From Chloroflexota bacterium (lineage in GTDB: Bacteria; Chloroflexota; Anaerolineae; Aggregatilineales; Phototrophicaceae): a stretch of 36,177 nt of DNA. Each line of letters opens with the position of its first letter. Position 1 is the stretch's first letter. The translations under genes and the position numbers were made by a program. Below the pieces are notes generated by a model. That model was not told the DNA's origin. It made no database searches and saw only the letters and a program-made list of their open reading frames with translations. Positions 9,103 through 18,500 of this stretch are shown in pieces. The stretch is taken from assembly GCA_013388735.1 (NCBI GenBank), contig JACAES010000024.1, forward strand, positions 1 through 36,177. Direction: 5' to 3'.

Positions 9103-10098
9103 ATGAGCGACCAGCAAGACGTTCAGGTGCGGATAGATGATCGAGTGCGGCTGATGTCGGCGGCGCTGGCCGTAACCACCTGGCCGGAAAAATCGCAGGC
9201 GGAACAGCCGCACGGCACACACGCGCACAGCCGCCTGACGCGCAAAGTCCTCGAACCCTTCAAAAATCACAGCGCCGTCCAGGGGCTGCAAAGCCTGCTC
9301 AACCTGGGCGCGCCGATGGAAGCCATTTACAGCTTCGTGCTGGAACTGCGCTGGCCGGGGCTGCACGCCGAAAAACTGCCGGTGTGGGTTCCGCCGCGCT
9401 GGAACGAACAGCTGATGGATTTTTACCAGCGCGCCAACCTGAGCAAACTGTGGAGCGACGAAGAGGGTGCGTGGCAGGCCAGCGCCGTCGAGGCGCAGAA
9501 GATGTTTAAGGGCGTGCCGTTTAAACCGTTTTTGCAGCCGTTCGTGGGGACGGTGGCCGAAAAGCTGATTTTCATCCCGAACATTTCCTTCCCGACCGAC
9601 CGCGAAATCGGCGTGCAGATCAACGGCGAGATGGTATGTATCGCGCCGCCCCGGCTGGCCTGGGGCGACAGCCCGCCCTGGCCGTTCGACGAAGACCCGG
9701 CGCATATCTACCGGGCGGCGCTGTCGCAGTATGGGCGGCTGCTCATCATGAACTTCCTGCGCGTCCACGCTGCCGCCATCGCGCCGGCGGCGGACGCGCC
9801 GCTGCCGGTCAGCGACCAGTTCCGCGCTCAGTACCCAAGCTGGCAGGAACAGTTCGCTAACCTGTTCGTGGCGGCGGCGGTAGCGATCTTCCTGGAGGAG
9901 CATGTCAGCCCGGCGGAGGCGAAAGCCTACGTGCTGATGGAGCGCAAAACCAAAGGGATGCATATTCTGCCGGGCATGATTAGCGTGCTGCGCCGCTACC
10001 TGAGCGAGCGCGAAAACGGGCGCTACAACAGCCTGCTGGACTTTATGCCGATCTTCCCGAAACAGCTTCGGATCGCCAACCGGATTGTGACGCTATAG
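9103..10098 (+). CDS. Uncharacterised 331-residue protein
   Basis: I do not recognise a characterised family. The protein is soluble, without a signal peptide or membrane helix. It begins MSDQQDVQVRIDDRVRLMSA and contains a polar PHGTHAHSRLTRK segment, a Trp/Pro-rich middle (WVPPRWNEQLMDFYQ, APPRLAWGDSPPWPF) and a helical C-terminus. The opening pattern RIDDRVRLMSAALA recalls uncharacterised proteins annotated as DUF4932-like, but no HExxH or other catalytic motif was seen. ATG 9103 is preferred over an in-frame GTG at 9094 (three codons longer); ribosome-binding sequence is weak for both. The exonuclease gene starts 2 bases after its stop, suggesting coupled translation and perhaps a shared role in nucleic-acid metabolism. 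Confidence 0.7.
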   Translation: MSDQQDVQVRIDDRVRLMSAALAVTTWPEKSQAEQPHGTHAHSRLTRKVLEPFKNHSAVQGLQSLLNLGAPMEAIYSFVLELRWPGLHAEKLPVWVPPRWNEQLMDFYQRANLSKLWSDEEGAWQASAVEAQKMFKGVPFKPFLQPFVGTVAEKLIFIPNISFPTDREIGVQINGEMVCIAPPRLAWGDSPPWPFDEDPAHIYRAALSQYGRLLIMNFLRVHAAAIAPAADAPLPVSDQFRAQYPSWQEQFANLFVAAAVAIFLEEHVSPAEAKAYVLMERKTKGMHILPGMISVLRRYLSERENGRYNSLLDFMPIFPKQLRIANRIVTL

Positions 10099-10100
10099 CA

Positions 10101-10682
10101 GTGACCCGCAAGTACGACCAGATCATCGTCATTGACATCGAATGCACCTGCTGGGAGAAGCTGCCCCCGCCCGGCATGGAAGCCGACATCATCGAAATCG
10201 GCATCTGCCCACTGAACCCTTTCACCGGCGAACGCCTGGAAAGACGCAGCCTGATCGTCCGGCCAGAGCGTTCGACCGTCAGCCCGTTCTGCACGCAGCT
10301 CACCACGCTCACGCCGGAACAGGTGGCGCAGGGCGTGTCGTTCGTGGAAGCCTGCAACATTCTGCGCTACGATTACCAGACGCGGCGGCGGGTGTGGGCC
10401 AGCTACGGCGACTTCGACCGGCAGCAGTTCGAGCGCCAGTGCGCGGCGATGGGCGTCGCTTACCCGTTTGGAGCCAGCCATCTCAACGTTAAAACGCTGT
10501 TCACGCTGCTGCGGGCGCGGCGGCACGACGTGGGCATGGCCGAGGCGATGCAGCAGCTTGGCCTGCCGATGGAAGGCGCGCACCACCGGGGCGGCGACGA
10601 CGCCTGGAATCTGGCGCGTCTGCTGGCGGTAATCCTGCTGGAGCGGCGCGGGACGATTCCCGGCGGGGATATTTCAGGATAA
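10101..10682 (+). CDS. DEDDh 3'-5' exonuclease (ERI-1/KapD-like)
   Basis: The 193-residue protein carries the complete DEDDh set: ExoI IVIDIECTCW (Asp and Glu in DIE), ExoII YGDFDRQQFERQC with the second Asp, and ExoIII HHRGGDDAWNLARLL with the catalytic His and last Asp. The DIECTCWE start and CTQLTTLTPEQV segment are those of the ERI-1/KapD group of single-domain exonucleases, which trim 3' ends of RNA or DNA with two Mg ions. The start is GTG at 10101, two bases after the preceding stop. The CPBP gene follows 13 bases later. The natural substrate is not deducible from sequence. Confidence 0.88.
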   Translation: MTRKYDQIIVIDIECTCWEKLPPPGMEADIIEIGICPLNPFTGERLERRSLIVRPERSTVSPFCTQLTTLTPEQVAQGVSFVEACNILRYDYQTRRRVWASYGDFDRQQFERQCAAMGVAYPFGASHLNVKTLFTLLRARRHDVGMAEAMQQLGLPMEGAHHRGGDDAWNLARLLAVILLERRGTIPGGDISG

Positions 10683-10695
10683 AAATCGAGGTTGC

Positions 10696-11466
10696 ATGAT
10701 TCAACGATTATTCGTCCCCATCAGCCGGCCAGAAGCCCCGCCCCCCTGGGGGCTGGCCGCCGCCTTCAGCGGTGTGATCGCCGCCTTCGCCGCCATCCTG
10801 ATCGGCTCGACGCTGGCGCTGATGGCCTACTGCGGCGCGCCGGAAAACGCCGCCTACTGCCAGGCGCTCAACTTTCGGCTGCCGCCGTCGGTGTCGCTGG
10901 CGGCCTGGACGCTGGGCGCGGCGCTGACCATGGCGTTTGTGTTCGCCACCCGGCGCCGGCCCGCCGAACGCGCCGCGCTGCGGCTGGGGCCGATGCGGCT
11001 GTCGGTCTTCTGGGTGCTGCTCATCAGCGTCGGCCTGGCCGTCACGCTGGATGTTTTCACCCTGCAAATCACCTCGCCGCTGGTGACTGAACCGGAACTT
11101 CAAAGCTTTAAGGCGCTGCCCGCCGGGGCGCTGGATTGGGCGCTGGCGCTGGTGTTCATGGTGATCGCGCAGCCGGCGGCGGAAGAACTGGTCTTTCGCG
11201 GGCTGCTGCTGCCGGCGCTGCGGCAGGCCGTCGGGGCATGGCCGGGTTATCTGCTCAACGCGGCGCTGTACGCGGTTTTTCATCTGCTGGCCTACCCGCC
11301 CATCGCGCAGGACTTAAACGGCCTGTGGTACGGCGCGGCGCTGCCGCTGTTCGGCGGGCTGGTTTTTGGGGCGCTGCGGCTGCACGCCGGCTCGACGCGG
11401 GCGGCCATCCTGGGACACGCGGCCTTCGGGCTGTTCGCGGTGCTAAAACAGGCTGCCCTGGGCTGA
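10696..11466 (+). CDS. CPBP family intramembrane glutamic protease (CAAX protease/bacteriocin-processing type)
   Basis: This 256-residue polytopic membrane protein has about seven to eight hydrophobic segments. The three family motifs are present: EExxxR (AEELVFRGLLLPALR), a following FxxxH (VFHLLAYPP), and a last-helix His (ILGHAAFGLFAVL). These residues line the active site of Rce1-like proteases, which act within the membrane on C-terminal prenylated or leader peptides. In bacteria most have no known substrate. ATG 10696 is preceded by GAGG at 10688-10691. It lies in the same run as the exonuclease and yjjX-type genes with short gaps. Confidence 0.9.
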   Translation: MIQRLFVPISRPEAPPPWGLAAAFSGVIAAFAAILIGSTLALMAYCGAPENAAYCQALNFRLPPSVSLAAWTLGAALTMAFVFATRRRPAERAALRLGPMRLSVFWVLLISVGLAVTLDVFTLQITSPLVTEPELQSFKALPAGALDWALALVFMVIAQPAAEELVFRGLLLPALRQAVGAWPGYLLNAALYAVFHLLAYPPIAQDLNGLWYGAALPLFGGLVFGALRLHAGSTRAAILGHAAFGLFAVLKQAALG

Positions 11467-11478
11467 AAGGCGAACGGC

Positions 11479-12018
11479 ATGAAAACCCTGGTCATCGCCT
11501 CCACCAATCCGGTCAAAATCGAAGCGGCGCGGCGCGGGTTCGCGGCCATCTTCCCGGACGAAACCTTCGCCGCGCGCGGCCTGTCGGTGCCGTCCGGCGT
11601 CGGCGCCCAGCCCATGTCCGACGACGAAACCTACCGGGGCGCGCTCAACCGGGCGCGTAATGCCCGCCAGGGGGCGGCGGACGCCGATTTCTGGGTGGGC
11701 ATCGAAGGCGGCATCGAGGAACGTCATGGCGAGATGCTGGCCTTCGCCTGGGTGGTCGTGCTTTCCGGGCGGCGCGCCGGCAGCAGCCGCACCGCCACTT
11801 TCACCCTGCCGGACGCCATCGCCGACCTGGTGCGGCAGGGCGTGGAACTGGGCGCGGCGGACGACATCGTGTTTGGGCGCTCCAATTCCAAACAGGCCAA
11901 CGGCGCGGTCGGCATCCTCACCGCCGACGCGATTGACCGGACGGCCTATTACGAACACGCCGTCATCCTGGCGCTCGTGCCGTTCAAAAATCCCGCGCTG
12001 GTTTTCGGCGGCGGATAG
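11479..12018 (+). CDS. yjjX: Inosine/xanthosine triphosphatase (YjjX/DUF84)
   Basis: It hydrolyses non-canonical purine nucleoside triphosphates (ITP, XTP) to clean the nucleotide pool. The 179 residues show the family pattern throughout: IASTNPVKIEAARRGF at the N-terminus, SGVGAQPMSDDETYRGALNRA, WVGIEGGIEE (metal and base-site loop), AWVVVLS, GAADDIVFGRSNSKQ and the C-terminal AVGILTADAIDRTAYYEHAVILALVPF. The fold is related to ITPase/Maf. ATG 11479 has AAAGGCG upstream. It follows the CPBP gene by 12 bases in the same direction, so it probably shares a transcript. Confidence 0.93.
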   Translation: MKTLVIASTNPVKIEAARRGFAAIFPDETFAARGLSVPSGVGAQPMSDDETYRGALNRARNARQGAADADFWVGIEGGIEERHGEMLAFAWVVVLSGRRAGSSRTATFTLPDAIADLVRQGVELGAADDIVFGRSNSKQANGAVGILTADAIDRTAYYEHAVILALVPFKNPALVFGGG

Positions 12019-12090
12019 ATGACAGGTGGCGCGTTCCGGTTTCGCCGGTACAATAGACTGAAATGCAAACATTAATGTAAGGATTGAGCC

Positions 12091-13098
12091 GTGAAACTCC
12101 TGATCCTGGGCGGAACGCGCTTTCTGGGCCGCCATCTGGTTGAAGCGGCGCTGGCGCATGGTCATGACGTGACACTGTTTAACCGGGGCATCAGCAGCCC
12201 CGATCTGTTCCCGGCTGTCGAACGGCTGATAGGCGACCGTGATGGCCATCTGTCGGCGCTGGAAGGGCGGCGCTGGGATGCGGTGGTGGATACCTGCGGC
12301 TACGTGCCGCGTATCGTCGGGGCGTCGGCGGCGCTGCTGGCCGAGGCCGTCGAACACTACACCTTCATTTCCAGCATTTCGGTGTATCCCGATACAACCG
12401 TTTACGGCATCAACGAACAGGCACCGGTCGCCACGCTGGACGACCCGACGGTCGAGGAAGTCACCGGCTCGACCTACGGCGCGCTGAAGGCGCTGTGCGA
12501 ACAGGCCGCCGAAGACGCCATGCCGGGGCGCGTCCTCAACGTGCGCGCCGGGCTGATCGTCGGCCCGCACGATCCGACCGACCGCTTCACCTATTGGCCG
12601 GTGCGCATCAGCATGGGCGGCGAGGTGATGGCGCCGGGCGGGCCGGATATGCGTGTGCAGTTCGTGGATGCGCGCGATCTGGCGGCCTGGATTCTGCTGA
12701 TGGCCGAAAACCGGAAAGTCGGCGTCTACAACGCTACCGGCCCGGCGAACACGCTCACCATGCGGGAAGTGCTGGAAACCTGTCAGGCTGTCACCGGCAG
12801 CGATGCGCGGCTGATCTGGGTAAGCGATGATTTTTTGCTGGAACAGTCGGTGACGCCCTTCACCGAAATGCCGCTGTGGATACCGGAACGCTACAACGGC
12901 CTGCAAGCCATCAACATCCAGAAGGCGCTGGCGGACGGCCTGAGCTTCCGCCCGCTGGCCGATACCGTGCGCGATACGCTGGCATGGAACGCCACCCGGC
13001 GCGAGGAAGATTACGACAATAAAGGGCTGCGGCTGCGCGGCGGCATGATGCTCGAACGCGAGGCCGCCCTGCTGGCCGCCTGGAAAGAGCGGTTCTGA
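12091..13098 (+). CDS. NAD(P)-dependent epimerase/dehydratase (extended SDR)
   Basis: The 335-residue Rossmann enzyme begins KLLILGGTRFLGRHLVEAAL, with the extended-SDR dinucleotide motif GGTRFLG. The catalytic pair YxxxK is TYGALKALCE, preceded by FISSISVYPDT with the active-site Ser. RVLNVRAGLIVGPHDPTDRF follows, and a C-terminal substrate domain is typical of atypical sugar or isoflavone-reductase-like SDRs. The start is GTG 12091 with AAGGA at 12078-12082; an upstream ATG is not in frame. It is followed by the GNAT gene after a single base, so the two are translationally coupled. The substrate is unknown. Confidence 0.88.
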   Translation: MKLLILGGTRFLGRHLVEAALAHGHDVTLFNRGISSPDLFPAVERLIGDRDGHLSALEGRRWDAVVDTCGYVPRIVGASAALLAEAVEHYTFISSISVYPDTTVYGINEQAPVATLDDPTVEEVTGSTYGALKALCEQAAEDAMPGRVLNVRAGLIVGPHDPTDRFTYWPVRISMGGEVMAPGGPDMRVQFVDARDLAAWILLMAENRKVGVYNATGPANTLTMREVLETCQAVTGSDARLIWVSDDFLLEQSVTPFTEMPLWIPERYNGLQAINIQKALADGLSFRPLADTVRDTLAWNATRREEDYDNKGLRLRGGMMLEREAALLAAWKERF

Positions 13099-13099
13099 T

Positions 13100-13657
13100 A
13101 TGCTTTCATCAACCTTATTTGAAGGTCGGCGCGTCCGGCTCGTCCCGCTTGTCCCCGCCGACGCGCAGTATCTTGCCCGCTGGCAGATGGACGCCGACTA
13201 TCTGCGGCTGCTGGACGCCCAGGACCCGGCCTACCCCAAAACCGAGCAGCAGCTTGTGGATTGGATTCACGACCGGCGGCGGGGCAATACCACCTACCTG
13301 TTCGGCATTCGGCTTCAGGCCGGCGACGAACTGATCGGCTTCATCGAGCTGGGCGACATCCTGTGGCCGCACCGAACGAGCTGGCTGGCGGTAGGCATCG
13401 GCGACCGGGCGCAGCGCGGGCAGGGTTATGGCTACGAGGCGCTGGCGCTGGCGCTGGATTTCGCCTTTCTGGAACTGAACCTGTACCGCGTGCAGCTTAC
13501 GGTGTTCGAGTACAACGAACCGGCCATCAAACTGTACGAAAAGCTGGGCTTCCGGCGCGAGGGCGCTTTCCGCGAATTTATGCAGCGGGACGGTCGGCGC
13601 TGGGATATGCACCTGTACGGCATCCTGGCGCACGAATGGGCCGAACGCAGCCGGTGA
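13100..13657 (+). CDS. GNAT family N-acetyltransferase (RimJ/RimL-like)
   Basis: The 185-residue protein starts LFEGRRVRLVPLVPADAQYLARW, the usual RimJ/RimL-type opening. Acetyl-CoA motif A is GIGDRAQRGQGYGYEALALAL, with the R-x-x-G-x-G pyrophosphate loop. NLYRVQLTVFEYNEPAIKLYEKLGFRREGAFRE is the family's motif B region. Such enzymes acetylate protein N-termini, antibiotics or small molecules; nothing here narrows the substrate. The ATG lies one base after the epimerase stop. It is convergent with the GMC oxidoreductase gene only 13 bases away. Confidence 0.9.
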   Translation: MLSSTLFEGRRVRLVPLVPADAQYLARWQMDADYLRLLDAQDPAYPKTEQQLVDWIHDRRRGNTTYLFGIRLQAGDELIGFIELGDILWPHRTSWLAVGIGDRAQRGQGYGYEALALALDFAFLELNLYRVQLTVFEYNEPAIKLYEKLGFRREGAFREFMQRDGRRWDMHLYGILAHEWAERSR

Positions 13658-13670
13658 GTTAAGCCGGCGC

Positions 13671-15329
13671 TCAATCGGCGGCCTGGGAAACCTCCGCCAT
13701 GCCCAGCGGCTGGCGCGTCTGCGCACCCGGTTTGGCCGGGATGCGGCTCATGGCGTATTCGGCCAGCGCCGTGATCGTCAGGCTGGGATTGATGCCGGGA
13801 TTGCCGGGCATGATCGAACCGTCCACCACGTACAGCCCCGGATAGTTAAATACCTGGCAGTTCACGTCTACCACGCCGTCCTGATCGCTGCGTCCCATCG
13901 GGCAGCCGCCGATCAGGTGCGCCGTCGCCGGGATGCCCAGCAGCGTTTCGGGGATGGTGTCCTGGGCGATGCCCCTGGTCTTGCGGGCGAAGGTGTGCGT
14001 CAAGCTGTGCGAGATGGCCTCGTCCGGCGACAGTGACGTGCCGGGGTCAAGCTCCGATACCAGCCCGCGCCGGAACAGGGTGAAGGCGTTGCGCCCCAGC
14101 CGCACCCGCATGGTGCTGTCTATGGTCTGCATGATGAGCAGGATGGTTGAGCTTTTGGCCCAGGCGGAGAAAAACTTGGCGTAGAAAAACTCCAGCGGGT
14201 GGGTGAAACCGTGCCAGAGTGTTTTGACGAAACGTTTGAAGATCGTGTCCGCACCTTCGATCATGGGGATCGCCAGCAGCCGCATGAAGGACGACCCGTG
14301 CGAATAACGCACCGGCTCGATGTGCGTCACGTCGTCCAGGGCGAAGATCGAAGTGATGGCCGGGCCGGTCGAATAATCCACGCTGCGATCCCAACTGGTG
14401 GAGCCGGTCAGCGCCTCGCTGTTGGTGCGGACGCCCGTCCCCAGGCAGCGCGACAGCCGGGGCAGCGAACGGTTTATATCGCGGCAGCGCAGCAGCAGGC
14501 GCAGCGTCCCCATGGCATGGGCGGCTACCACCACGTTACGCGCCCGCACCGTAAAATAGCGGCGCGTCAGCGGCAGGGCGGTTGAGCGGCGGTAGATGAC
14601 GGCATACCGCGCGCCGTCCGGCTGGCCGTCCGGCAGCGGGCGGATGTCCACCACTTCGGACTCGGCGCGGACTTCTGCGCCCCACTTTTCGGCAAAATAC
14701 AGGTAATTTTTGACCAGCGTATTTTTCGCCCCATACCGGCAGCCGACCATGCAGCCGCCGCAGCCGTTACAGCCGGTGCGTTCCGGCCCCTGTCCGCCGA
14801 AGTAGGGGTCGGGGACGGTTTGATCCGGCTCGCCAAAATAGATCGCCACGTTGGACGGCCTGAAGGTATGGCCGCGCCCGTGTTCGTCGGCGATCTCTTT
14901 TAACACCCGGTCGGCGGGGGTCACAAAGGGGTTGCGCGTCACGCCTAACATACGTTTAGCCGTCTCGTAGTAGGGGACGAGTAGGGTTTTCCAGTCGGCC
15001 AGGTCGCGCCAGCCGGGGCTGCTGAACAGGTCGTCGCTCGGCTCCATCAGCACGTTGGCGTATACCAGGCTGCCGCCGCCCACGCCGCTGCCGTGCAGCA
15101 CCATGATGTCGTTCATGAAGCTCAATTCCTGAATGCCAAAACAGCGCAGCGCCGGCAGCCACAGGTACTTGAAGACGTTCCAGTTCGAGCGTGGAAAATC
15201 CTCATCGCGGAAGCGTTTGCCGCGCTCCAGCACCAGCACGTGGTAGCCCTTTTCGGTCAGCCGCATGGCGGACACGCTGCCGCCAAAACCGGAGCCGACG
15301 ATCACAAAATCATAGGATTGTGGGTTCAT
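13671..15329 (-). CDS. GMC oxidoreductase (cholesterol-oxidase-like FAD enzyme)
   Basis: The 552-residue protein begins with the FAD Rossmann motif DFVIVGSGFGGSVSAMRLTEKG and an LERGKRF loop. It carries the GMC signature HGSGVGGGSLVYANVL and ends with PGLYVVDGSIMPGNPGINPSLTITALAE. The Cys-rich stretch CNGCGGCMVGCRYGAKN also occurs in mycobacterial ChoD-type cholesterol oxidase homologues; four Cys in a C-x2-C-x2-C-x3-C array could bind metal. GGCPMG near the C-terminus holds the family's substrate-site region. It probably oxidises an alcohol or sterol-like lipid. ATG 15329 is preferred to the TTG one codon earlier; AAAGAGCG lies upstream. It is separated from the amylase gene by a strong hairpin. 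Confidence 0.9.
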   Translation of the reverse strand: MNPQSYDFVIVGSGFGGSVSAMRLTEKGYHVLVLERGKRFRDEDFPRSNWNVFKYLWLPALRCFGIQELSFMNDIMVLHGSGVGGGSLVYANVLMEPSDDLFSSPGWRDLADWKTLLVPYYETAKRMLGVTRNPFVTPADRVLKEIADEHGRGHTFRPSNVAIYFGEPDQTVPDPYFGGQGPERTGCNGCGGCMVGCRYGAKNTLVKNYLYFAEKWGAEVRAESEVVDIRPLPDGQPDGARYAVIYRRSTALPLTRRYFTVRARNVVVAAHAMGTLRLLLRCRDINRSLPRLSRCLGTGVRTNSEALTGSTSWDRSVDYSTGPAITSIFALDDVTHIEPVRYSHGSSFMRLLAIPMIEGADTIFKRFVKTLWHGFTHPLEFFYAKFFSAWAKSSTILLIMQTIDSTMRVRLGRNAFTLFRRGLVSELDPGTSLSPDEAISHSLTHTFARKTRGIAQDTIPETLLGIPATAHLIGGCPMGRSDQDGVVDVNCQVFNYPGLYVVDGSIMPGNPGINPSLTITALAEYAMSRIPAKPGAQTRQPLGMAEVSQAAD

Positions 15330-15453
15330 CAACGCGCTCTTTTTATCTTTGATGTTTGTGATTATTTTAACGTGGATTCGATTTTATGGGGATGTGCGCG
15401 CGGATTTTTTAATGTAGGAGCGGCCACAGGGGAAAAACGCAGCGCAAAGACAT

Positions 15454-15480
15454 AGGGGCGGGTTTAGAAACCCGCCCCTG
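15454..15480 (-). terminator. Perfect palindrome/terminator after the amylase gene
   Basis: GGGGCGGGTTT (15455-15465) and AAACCCGCCCC (15468-15478) are perfect 11-bp arms with loop AG. It lies about 70 bases downstream of the amylase stop on the minus strand. It is related to the hairpin at 1066-1089, which suggests a dispersed palindrome used as a terminator. Confidence 0.6.
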
Positions 15481-15548
15481 CATTGTGATATGGTGAGTTG
15501 ATGGTGTGAGGGGCGCGCACGCCGGCGCGCCCCCAAACCCATTATTGT

Positions 15549-18500
15549 TTACCCGCATGCGTCCAGGTCGCGCCACTTCTGAACGTTATCGGCGGTCTGC
15601 TGCACGCCGGCTTCGTCGGGACGGACGGTCAGGCGGCGGTTGGCGATTTCCTCGCATTCCGCGCCCTTCTCGACCGCCGTCCAGTCGCCGCGCACGTATT
15701 TATACTCGATGGCCGTCCCCTCTTTGATGTCCAGCGTGATCGTCCAGTGGGTATCGTCGGCCTGCGTCATTTCCAGTCCCGCCGGGTCCCAGCGCGGGTA
15801 ATCGCTGCTGCCGAAGTCCCCGGCGATGAACACCTTGCCGGTGGTGTAGTCCGGCACTTCGGCCACGAACGTCACCGGCACAACCAGCCGCGCCACCGGC
15901 ACCGGCTCGGCGCTGGTGAGCGGCGATTCGTTGAGCGCGCCGTCCACCGCCGCCACGCTGTAGACGTAGGTTTCGCCTTCGACGACGGCGCTGTCGGTGT
16001 AGGCCGTGCCATCGGCGGCGGCGATCTCCGCGATCACTGCGGCGGCTTCGTCGCCCGCTGCCCGGTAAACCCGGTAAGCGAACAGGTTTTCATCTTCCAC
16101 CGCGTCCCATTCCAGCCCGACGCCGGAAAGCGACGCCCGCAGGACGCGGACTTCCGCCGGGGCGTCCGGCGGCGTGGTATCGCTGGAGGCCGCCAGCGTG
16201 ACCTGCGGCAGCGTGCCGTCCGCGCGTTCGACGGTTATCCAGGTCAGGCCGCCGTCGGCGCTGAACTGCGCCACCACGCGGTATTCGCCAATTTCCTGCG
16301 GCATGATCGTCAGCGTATAACTGTCCGCGCCGTCCACATCGCCGGCGTAGGCCATCGGCAGAGCGGCGGTCAGGTCGCCGCCATCTGGAATGAGCGCCGC
16401 CCGCGCCAGGATACCGGGTGTCTGCCCTTGCGCGTCGGTCACACCGTCAATTTTCACGGCGGCCTGCACCGGAAGGGTCAGGCCAAACACCAGTTCCAGT
16501 TCCCGATCTTCGGCGGACTCGCCAACATAGAAGGTTTCGTCAATCGTGTAACTCGGCACGGCCATGATGCTCGCGCCGGGTTCGCCAACCAGCCCATTTT
16601 CACCGACGGCGGCGGCGGCATAGTAATACACAAAGCCGTTCGTCACTGTTTCGTCATTGAAGGTCGTGCCGCTGATGGGCGTCTCGGTCAGCGGTTCAAA
16701 ACCACCGGCGGCCACCGGGCTGCGATAGAGGATATAACCTGCCGCGCCGTCGAGCGCATCCCATTCCAGCGCCACCTGGCCGGACTGCGCGACGGCGGTC
16801 AGGCCGTTGGGCGCGGCGGGCGCTTCAAAAGCGGCGGCGTCCGCCGTCACCGTCCAGATATACCCGCCCCGCGCCGGGATGCTGATCTCGGCGCTGCCGC
16901 CGTCGGTGCTGATCGGCGCGCCGTCCGGGAAGGGTCGGAGCGTTAAGCCGGTGGGCAGCAGACCGCCGAAGTCCAGACGGACCTGCCGGTCGTCGGCGCT
17001 GCGATTGAGCGCCACCAGTGCCGCGTTACCGTCGGCTTTGCTCAGGCGGGCGAACACGTACAGGCCGTTCTGGTCGTCGGCCAGCAGCGTCACCATCTCG
17101 CCGGTGCGTAGGGCGGGGTTGTCGCGCCGCAGCGCCCCAAGCCCCTGGTAGAAGGCCAGCATATCCTCATCCGGCGGCGGGTAATAATCGCCTTCCGTGT
17201 CCGGCCAGGGATACGGCGCGCGGTTGTACGGGTCGTCCTGGTAGTTGCCGCCGCTGTCGGGGATGCTGGGCGCATCTATGGCGATTTCGTCCCCGTAGTA
17301 AATCGTCGGCGCGCCCGGCAGCGCGAACTGCGTCAGCGCCGCCAGTTTTTGCGCCTGCGGGTCTGCGCCGACCACGAAAAACAGCCGCGACACGTCGTGG
17401 CTGGACAGCACGTTCATCAGCGCGTGGTAGGCCATCTGCGGATAGTCTTCTTCAATCGAGCGGATGGTGTTGTCCAGTTCGCTGGGCGCCAGGGCGTACA
17501 TCACCCGGTCGCCGTTGGAGTCGTTGTCGGTGAAGTCGGTGTCGCGCACGAAACCCAGGATGCCGGCGCGCAGGCGGTAGTTCATAGTGGAGTCCCACTC
17601 GTCGCCGTCGAAAAATTCCGAACCGTCGCTCCATTCTTCCCCGATGATGACCGTTTCGGGATTCAGACGGCGCAGCACGGCGCGAAAGGTTTCCCAGTAG
17701 ATGTTGTTCGGGTCGCGCCCGTTGTCAATGTCCGGGGCTACGTCCAGCCGCCAGCCGCCGATGCCTTCCCGTATCCAGGTCTGGGCGACGCTGTTTTCGT
17801 CCAGGAAGAAAAAGCGCCGTGTTTCCACGATGGTATTGTTGATGCGCGGGATGGTATCAAAACCCGCCCACGAGGTGTAATACAGCGGGTCGGGGTCGCC
17901 GGCGCAGGGCGCGGGCTGGTTGGCGCGCGGCGGCGCGAAGTAGAACCAGGCGCGGTAGGGCGACTCCAGGCTTTCGCAGGCGCCCTCGTCCCCCTCGAAG
18001 CGGTCGAAGCGGTCGAAGTAGGGGCTGTCGCTGGACAGGTGGTTAAACACGCCGTCCAGGATGAGCTTCATGCCGCGTTTATCGGCCTCGCTGACGAGCG
18101 TCTGGAAATCTTCCAGCGTCCCCAGGATGGGGTCAATTTGCAGGTAATCCACCGTGTCGTAGCGGTGATTGGAGCGCGCCAGGAAGATCGGGTTCAGGTA
18201 GATGGCGGTCACGCCCAGGTCTTGCAGGTAGTCCAGCTTTTCGGTGATGCCGGCCAGGTCGCCGCCGTAGAAATCGCTGTTGAAGTAACCCTGATCGCCT
18301 GCCGGGGCCAGGGTGGTGCGGCCATCCACCGGCGGTTCGTTCCAGATGTCGTGGAAGATCAGCGGCAGCGCATCGTAAAAGACCTCATCGCCGTCCGCCG
18401 GGTTGTTGGACGGATCGCCGTCGCGGAAGCGGTCGGGGAAAATCTGGTAAACAACGGCGTTGCGCATCCATTCCGGCGTGTAATATGCCGGGTCGTAAAC

